Origin: DATKMG01 sp041476565
GTDB taxonomy: Bacteria; Acidobacteriota; Terriglobia; Versatilivoradales; Versatilivoraceae
Direction: 5' to 3'
Assembly (NCBI GenBank): GCA_041476565.1
Contig: JBGOTQ010000297.1
Coordinates: 1-9,916, forward strand
Length of the DNA: 9,916 nucleotides
The notes beneath the pieces were generated by a model that saw only the letters and a program-made list of their open reading frames with translations, was not told the origin of the DNA and did no database searches. Numbering within the stretch: the stretch's first letter is position 1; the number at the start of each line of letters is the position of its first letter. Shown here piece after piece: positions 6,423 to 9,916 of the stretch. The position numbers and the translations under genes are program-made.

Positions 6423-6648
6423 ATTTTCCTCACCCTTGTATCATCGAAGGTTGATATCAGAATCGTAATGGGTCAGAAGGCCGGGGTCTAGTGCGCCTCT
6501 GAAGGCTTCGCGTAATTCAATCCCCCCCGAATCCTCCGCAAAACTCACTGCTTATCAGGATCCGCTTTTGAGTTGGTAGTTGCAATTCCCTCCCGGAAAT
6601 TTTACTGTAAACTCTAGTGGCCACATAGGGAAAAGAGAAGGAGAAGCC
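6423..6648. promoter_or_regulatory. Divergent promoter region between reductase and dehydrogenase genes
   Basis: This 226-bp spacer must hold the promoters of both diverging genes. Two small palindromes are visible: TGATATCA (6452-6459) near the reductase and TTTACTGTAAA (6601-6611) near the dehydrogenase, the latter a possible operator half-site pair. A weak plus-strand promoter could be TTGCAA (6580-6585), 17 bp, TACTGT (6603-6608). No strong consensus promoter is seen on either strand. The Gly/Pro-coding-like stretch 6485-6550 has no ribosome binding site and no gene is supported. Confidence 0.4.
6638..6643 (+). promoter_or_regulatory. Ribosome binding site deciding the dehydrogenase start
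   Basis: AAGGAG sits 5 nt before ATG 6649. This favours that ATG over an in-frame TTG at 6580, which would put 23 extra residues in front of the Tat signal. Confidence 0.75.
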
Positions 6649-8001
6649 ATGAAAACAGCGAACTCATCAAGAAAGACCATTTCTCGCAGGGGATTCCTGC
6701 AGCACTCGACTACGATTGTTGCGGCTACAGCCGCGTATGCCACCAGCGCTAATTCCTACAGCCGAATCCTAGGGGCCAACGATCGGATTTATCTTGGCCA
6801 TGTCGGTGTTGGGAATCGTGGTCGGGAGCTGGACGAAATCATTGCACGGCTCAAAGACAAAGAGAACGTAGAGATGACAGCCGTTTGCGATCTATGGAAG
6901 GTAAATCGCGAGAAGGCTGTGTCGGCAGCGGCGCGGGCGTATGGGCGGCCCCCTCGGTCCTTCCAATATGCAGACGAATTGCTCGCCCTGAAAGACGTGG
7001 ATGCAGTGGTGATATCGACCGGCGATTTCCAGCATGCCCTGCTCCTAAGGTGGACAGCCGAAGCGGGAAAGAACGCCTATGTAGAGAAGCCGATGGCCAA
7101 TGACCTGGGCGAAGCTAAAGCGGCACGAGACGCAGTTTTATCCAGGAATCTCATTGTTCAGGTGGGGACTCAGCACCGCAGCGAGGCCTACCAGCGTGCG
7201 GTGAGAGACCTAATCCAGGCGGGCGTGCTCGGCGAAGTCAGCAAGGTGGAAATTGTCTGGAATTATCACGGGCCCCGCTGGAGAGGCCGCTCTGAGGTAA
7301 AGCAGATTCGGGAGGAAGACACGGACTGGCGGCGCTGGCTTCTCAATAAACCCTACCGCTCTTTTGATCCCCAAGCATATTTCGAATTCCGACTCTACCG
7401 GGATTTTTCCGGTGGTATTGCGGACCAGTGGTTGAGCCATGGGATTGATTTGGTCCATTTCTTTTTGGACGACCATTTTCCAAGCAGCGTGGTCGCCCAG
7501 GGCGGGGTCTTTGCCTGGCACGACGGTCGTGAAAATCCTGACACCTTCCAAACCCTGTTGGAGTATCCGAAGGGGTTTATGGTGAGTTTCTCGACGAGTT
7601 TTGGTAACGATTCCGATAGCTTTAGTCGCTTCATGGGCAAGAAGGCAACCCTAATGAATATTGGGGGAGAAGGCAGTCCCCGGTGGAAAGTAGTGGAAGA
7701 GAAAGGCACTCACGAAGATAACCCGTTTGTCCAGCGCGCCGAAAAGTATGTAACCCTGGGCGATGAAAAGGGTCTCCCCCCGACCTTCATCAGCGATAGC
7801 GATCCTTCCCACATGACCAACTGGCTGGACTGTCTCCGGAGCAAGAAGCCCCCTAATGCCACGGTGCTGAATGGGTATAGCCACTCAGTCGCCTGCATGA
7901 TGGCAGCTCGGGCTTATTGGGAGGGGAAGCGCCTGTACTGGGACCCCAAGTCAGAAGCCATTCTGGACCATCTGCCGGAAGGAGGAAAGAACCCGACCTA
8001 G
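6649..8001 (+). CDS. Tat-exported Gfo/Idh/MocA family oxidoreductase
   Basis: This encodes 450 aa, typical for secreted members of the family. ATG 6649 is chosen because of AAGGAG at 6638-6643. The Tat signal S12-R-R-G-F-L17 is followed by an Ala/Thr-rich hydrophobic stretch ending near residue 36. The Rossmann NAD(P)-binding domain starts with G53-V-G-N-R-G58, then C-D-L (80-82) at the end of the second strand and the family hallmark E146-K-P148. The C-terminal substrate domain contains W261-L-S-H-G-I-D-L-V-H270, holding the usual conserved His near the active site. Family members oxidise or reduce sugars and cyclitols, often with a tightly bound cofactor. Tat export fits folding with cofactor in the cytoplasm before transport. 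It faces the Tat-exported aldo/keto reductase, so the two may act on the same sugar in the periplasm (inference). The exact substrate is unknown. Confidence 0.93.
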   Translation: MKTANSSRKTISRRGFLQHSTTIVAATAAYATSANSYSRILGANDRIYLGHVGVGNRGRELDEIIARLKDKENVEMTAVCDLWKVNREKAVSAAARAYGRPPRSFQYADELLALKDVDAVVISTGDFQHALLLRWTAEAGKNAYVEKPMANDLGEAKAARDAVLSRNLIVQVGTQHRSEAYQRAVRDLIQAGVLGEVSKVEIVWNYHGPRWRGRSEVKQIREEDTDWRRWLLNKPYRSFDPQAYFEFRLYRDFSGGIADQWLSHGIDLVHFFLDDHFPSSVVAQGGVFAWHDGRENPDTFQTLLEYPKGFMVSFSTSFGNDSDSFSRFMGKKATLMNIGGEGSPRWKVVEEKGTHEDNPFVQRAEKYVTLGDEKGLPPTFISDSDPSHMTNWLDCLRSKKPPNATVLNGYSHSVACMMAARAYWEGKRLYWDPKSEAILDHLPEGGKNPT

Positions 8002-8147
8002 CTTGTTACCTTCAAAGATCTAGTGGGAATCGTCCTCTACGCCGTGTTCGCTCAGTGGTCGCCTGGGCAAGGTGAGGAATTGTATATCCGAATTACAGTC
8101 TTCCTCCTATCGAGTAGTCGCTCAGTATGTGTGAACAGAAGCTGTAG

Positions 8148-8193
8148 GGCGGTTGTGTCAAGCGCCGTCGGGAAGGCGTTTTATAAAAACGCC
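8148..8193. repeat. Two adjacent small hairpins
   Basis: GGCG-G-TTG (8148-8155) pairs with CAA-G-CGCC (8159-8166) apart from one G-G mismatch. GGCGTTTT (8175-8182) pairs perfectly with AAAACGCC (8186-8193) around the 3-nt loop ATA. Both lie inside the outer 9-bp repeat 8096-8104/8219-8227, so together they could form a branched RNA. A terminator for the upstream gene is possible, but no T-tract follows on either strand. Confidence 0.5.
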
Positions 8194-8255
8194 CTAAAGC
8201 AAGACCTGAAATCATCACGGAAGACTGACCGCTTACTCAGCCACACATTTTTCTC

Positions 8256-8284
8256 TTGACGCAATTCCTCGTTCCCAGTACAAA
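8256..8284 (+). promoter_or_regulatory. Candidate sigma70 promoter for the TonB-dependent receptor
   Basis: TTGACG (8256-8261, 5 of 6 matches) is followed by a 17-bp spacer and TACAAA (8279-8284, 4 of 6). Transcription from about 8291 would give a long leader of roughly 207 nt before ATG 8498, containing both copies of an 11-bp direct repeat. Confidence 0.4.
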
Positions 8285-8497
8285 AGAGCTAAAGACACTC
8301 CACGAAGGGTATGAGTCGCCGCTTGTGTCCGGCGCGGAATTTCATCTTTTGAAGAGAGTAGTCTCCTTATCTCGCGGATCATTGTGTCCGGCCGGCAACA
8401 GGTGAATTAGGCCCTTCGTCTTCAGCACACAGTGTCTTTCACAAGAAGTTGCCCGAGTGTCTCCATGTTTGACACCAGATCTGAATGAGGAGGAACA

Positions 8498-9916
8498 ATG
8501 AGACTCCACGTTTTCACCCGCACAATCTCGCTTTCACTTTGGACGAGTTTACTCGTGTTGGTTCTTGCAAGTGCCGTCTCCACCTATGCTCAGTACACTA
8601 CAGCAAGTATTGGAGGAAATGTGACCGATCCTTCAGGGGCCGTGGTTCCTGATGCTAAGGTGACGATCAAGAATACGGAGACCGGTTTCGAACAGACAGG
8701 ACATACCAATGACAGGGGGACTTTCCTTTTCCCGAGTTTGCCCGTGGGCGTCTATCAGCTACAGGTGGAGAAGGCGGGCTTTTCCACTTACGTGCAGGAC
8801 CGGATTACCTTGGCGGTGAATCAATCTGCCAATCAGTCCGTCGTGCTCAAAGTTGGAGAAATGACCGAAAAGATAGTGGTCTCTGCAGATGCTGAGCTAG
8901 TAACCACCCGAACTTCGACGGTTGGTCAATTGGTCGATGAAAAGAGAGTGGTGGATCTTCCCCTTAACGGAAGGACGGTGCAGTCCCTGGTTTTTCTCTC
9001 TGCAGGAGCCGTCGATGTCACGGACCGCTATTGCGGTCTCGGATGCCATGGTGGAGTTTATCCTGGAGAGCAACAGGCAGCTATCAGCGGAGCAGGCCCA
9101 GGAGGCGTGAACTACCAATTGGATGGCGTGAGCCACAACGACACGTACCTGAATACCAACTTGCCTTTCCCCAATCCGGACGCAGTGCAGGAATTCAATC
9201 TTCAGTCAACCAATATAACGGCTGAATATGGGAACGCGGTAGGCGGAACCATCAACATCGTGACTAAGTCAGGAACGAACCAGATTCATGGGACGGCTTT
9301 TGAGTTCCTGCGCAATGGTTCGCTCAATGCTCGGAATTTCTTCGCGCCGGTGCATGACTCTCTTAAGCGGAATCAATTTGGCGGCAGCGTGGGTGGCCCA
9401 ATCTTGAAGGACAAGCTCTTCTTTTTTGGAACCTACCAGGGTACACGGATTCGCAGCGCGGCAGAAGGTCAAATCCAGTTTGTCCCCACTGAAGCTGAGA
9501 GACGCGGGGATTTTTCCGGGCTCCTGCCTGACACTCAACTGGCGGACCCGGTCACTCACGATCCGTTCCCAAACAATCAGATTCCCGACGCCCAAATCAG
9601 CCCGGTAGCCAAGTATTTTCTGCAGTACATTCCTCTACCCAACGGACCTGGCCGGCAATTGACATTTACGGGCCCCAGTGTGGTTCAGACCGAGAACCAA
9701 TTCATGCCGAAGGTTGACTTCATCAGTGGCAATCACCAGCTCAGTGGGCGGTACTTCTTTACCGATTTCAAGCAACCTCCGAAAATTGATAAGGCCAATG
9801 TTCTGGCGGCAACTGACCAGGGGAACGCGGTGCGGGTCCAAAATGTGGCTATTAACTACACCTATACGTTCTCTCCCAAATTCTTCTTAAATACTTGGTT
9901 TGGCTGGAACCAGCAG
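8498..9916 (+). CDS. Oar-like TonB-dependent receptor, 3'-truncated by window edge
   Basis: The frame is open from ATG 8498 to the last base (473 codons), so the C-terminal part is missing; full-length relatives are usually around 1,000 aa or more. GAGGAGG at 8487-8493 lies 4 nt upstream. A signal peptide covers residues 1-31, with likely cleavage after S-T-Y-A. Residues 36-118 form a carboxypeptidase-regulatory-like beta-sandwich (SIGGNVTDPSGAVVPDAKV, later GVYQLQVEKAGF). A plug domain at about 121-258 shows VDLPLNGRTVQSL, VNYQLDGVSHND, PDAVQEFNLQ, EYGNAVGGTINIVTKSG. The outer-membrane barrel begins with GTAFEFLRNGSLNARNFF (265-282) and RNQFGGSVGGPI (291-302). Such receptors import large substrates, often oligosaccharides or peptides, across the outer membrane using TonB energy. 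They are greatly expanded in Acidobacteriota. The plug contains C179-G-L-G-C183-H184. The substrate is unknown; the neighbours suggest a carbohydrate. Confidence 0.95.
   Translation, partial: MRLHVFTRTISLSLWTSLLVLVLASAVSTYAQYTTASIGGNVTDPSGAVVPDAKVTIKNTETGFEQTGHTNDRGTFLFPSLPVGVYQLQVEKAGFSTYVQDRITLAVNQSANQSVVLKVGEMTEKIVVSADAELVTTRTSTVGQLVDEKRVVDLPLNGRTVQSLVFLSAGAVDVTDRYCGLGCHGGVYPGEQQAAISGAGPGGVNYQLDGVSHNDTYLNTNLPFPNPDAVQEFNLQSTNITAEYGNAVGGTINIVTKSGTNQIHGTAFEFLRNGSLNARNFFAPVHDSLKRNQFGGSVGGPILKDKLFFFGTYQGTRIRSAAEGQIQFVPTEAERRGDFSGLLPDTQLADPVTHDPFPNNQIPDAQISPVAKYFLQYIPLPNGPGRQLTFTGPSVVQTENQFMPKVDFISGNHQLSGRYFFTDFKQPPKIDKANVLAATDQGNAVRVQNVAINYTYTFSPKFFLNTWFGWNQQ

Larger units (their letters stand above)
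8002..8497. other. Gene-free region upstream of the TonB-dependent receptor
   Basis: No ORF here has a ribosome binding site or a recognisable product; a GTG-initiated frame at 8023-8259 looks like chance. The region contains inverted repeats at 8096-8227 (CAGTCTTCC at 8096-8104 with GGAAGACTG at 8219-8227, enclosing two smaller hairpins), a promoter candidate at 8256-8284, a 9-bp direct repeat TCGCTCAGT (8048-8056 and 8118-8126) and an 11-bp direct repeat TTGTGTCCGGC (8323-8333 and 8382-8392). It probably carries the end of the dehydrogenase transcript and the leader of the receptor gene. Confidence 0.5.

Noticed and set aside
6580..6648. Upstream TTG start extending the Gfo/Idh/MocA protein by 23 residues
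   Set aside because: ATG 6649 has AAGGAG at the right distance and places the Tat motif at the normal position near the N-terminus.
8023..8259. 78-codon plus-strand frame from a GTG
   Set aside because: No ribosome binding site, no recognisable protein pattern, and it overlaps the hairpins and the promoter candidate.

Overview
The window looks like a chromosomal segment of an Acidobacteriota member, most likely a Solibacter/Bryobacter-type soil lineage. This placement is inferred from gene content, not from a marker gene. The signals are an Oar-like TonB-dependent receptor with an N-terminal carboxypeptidase-regulatory-like domain, several secreted TPR proteins in a row, Tat-exported Gfo/Idh/MocA and aldo/keto reductase proteins, and a sugar-porter MFS permease. 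There is no rRNA, tRNA, transposase, phage gene or CRISPR array.

Layout. (1) Bases 1-3505, plus strand: a tightly packed operon of three TPR proteins (the first is cut by the window edge) and a uroporphyrinogen-decarboxylase-superfamily protein. The genes overlap by 4 bp at two junctions (GTGA and ATGA) and are 6 bp apart at the third. The last protein keeps the His-X-Cys...Cys zinc site of corrinoid methyltransferases and lacks the HemE N-terminal signature. (2) 3633-5054, minus strand: a XylE/GLUT-like sugar permease with a good sigma70-type promoter at 5099-5127. (3) 5055-5546: a gene-free stretch packed with consecutive stem-loops, ending in a clear Rho-independent terminator for the next gene. 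(4) 5547-6422, minus strand: a Tat-exported aldo/keto reductase. (5) 6649-8001, plus strand: a Tat-exported Gfo/Idh/MocA dehydrogenase, divergent from the reductase across a 226-bp spacer. (6) 8002-8497: a gene-free leader with further inverted repeats, a plausible promoter and a short direct repeat. (7) 8498-9916, plus strand: the first 473 residues of the TonB-dependent receptor, running off the window.

Working model (inference): the receptor brings an oligosaccharide or glycoside across the outer membrane, the two exported oxidoreductases modify sugar units in the periplasm, and the permease imports a monosaccharide. The TPR operon may be scaffolding related to such uptake systems, but nothing in the window ties it directly to them. 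No glycoside hydrolase, SusD protein or local regulator is visible.

The most unusual element is the stem-loop cluster at 5170-5507. It is not explained by the genes and could be a structured RNA, an extragenic repeat element or a compound regulatory region.
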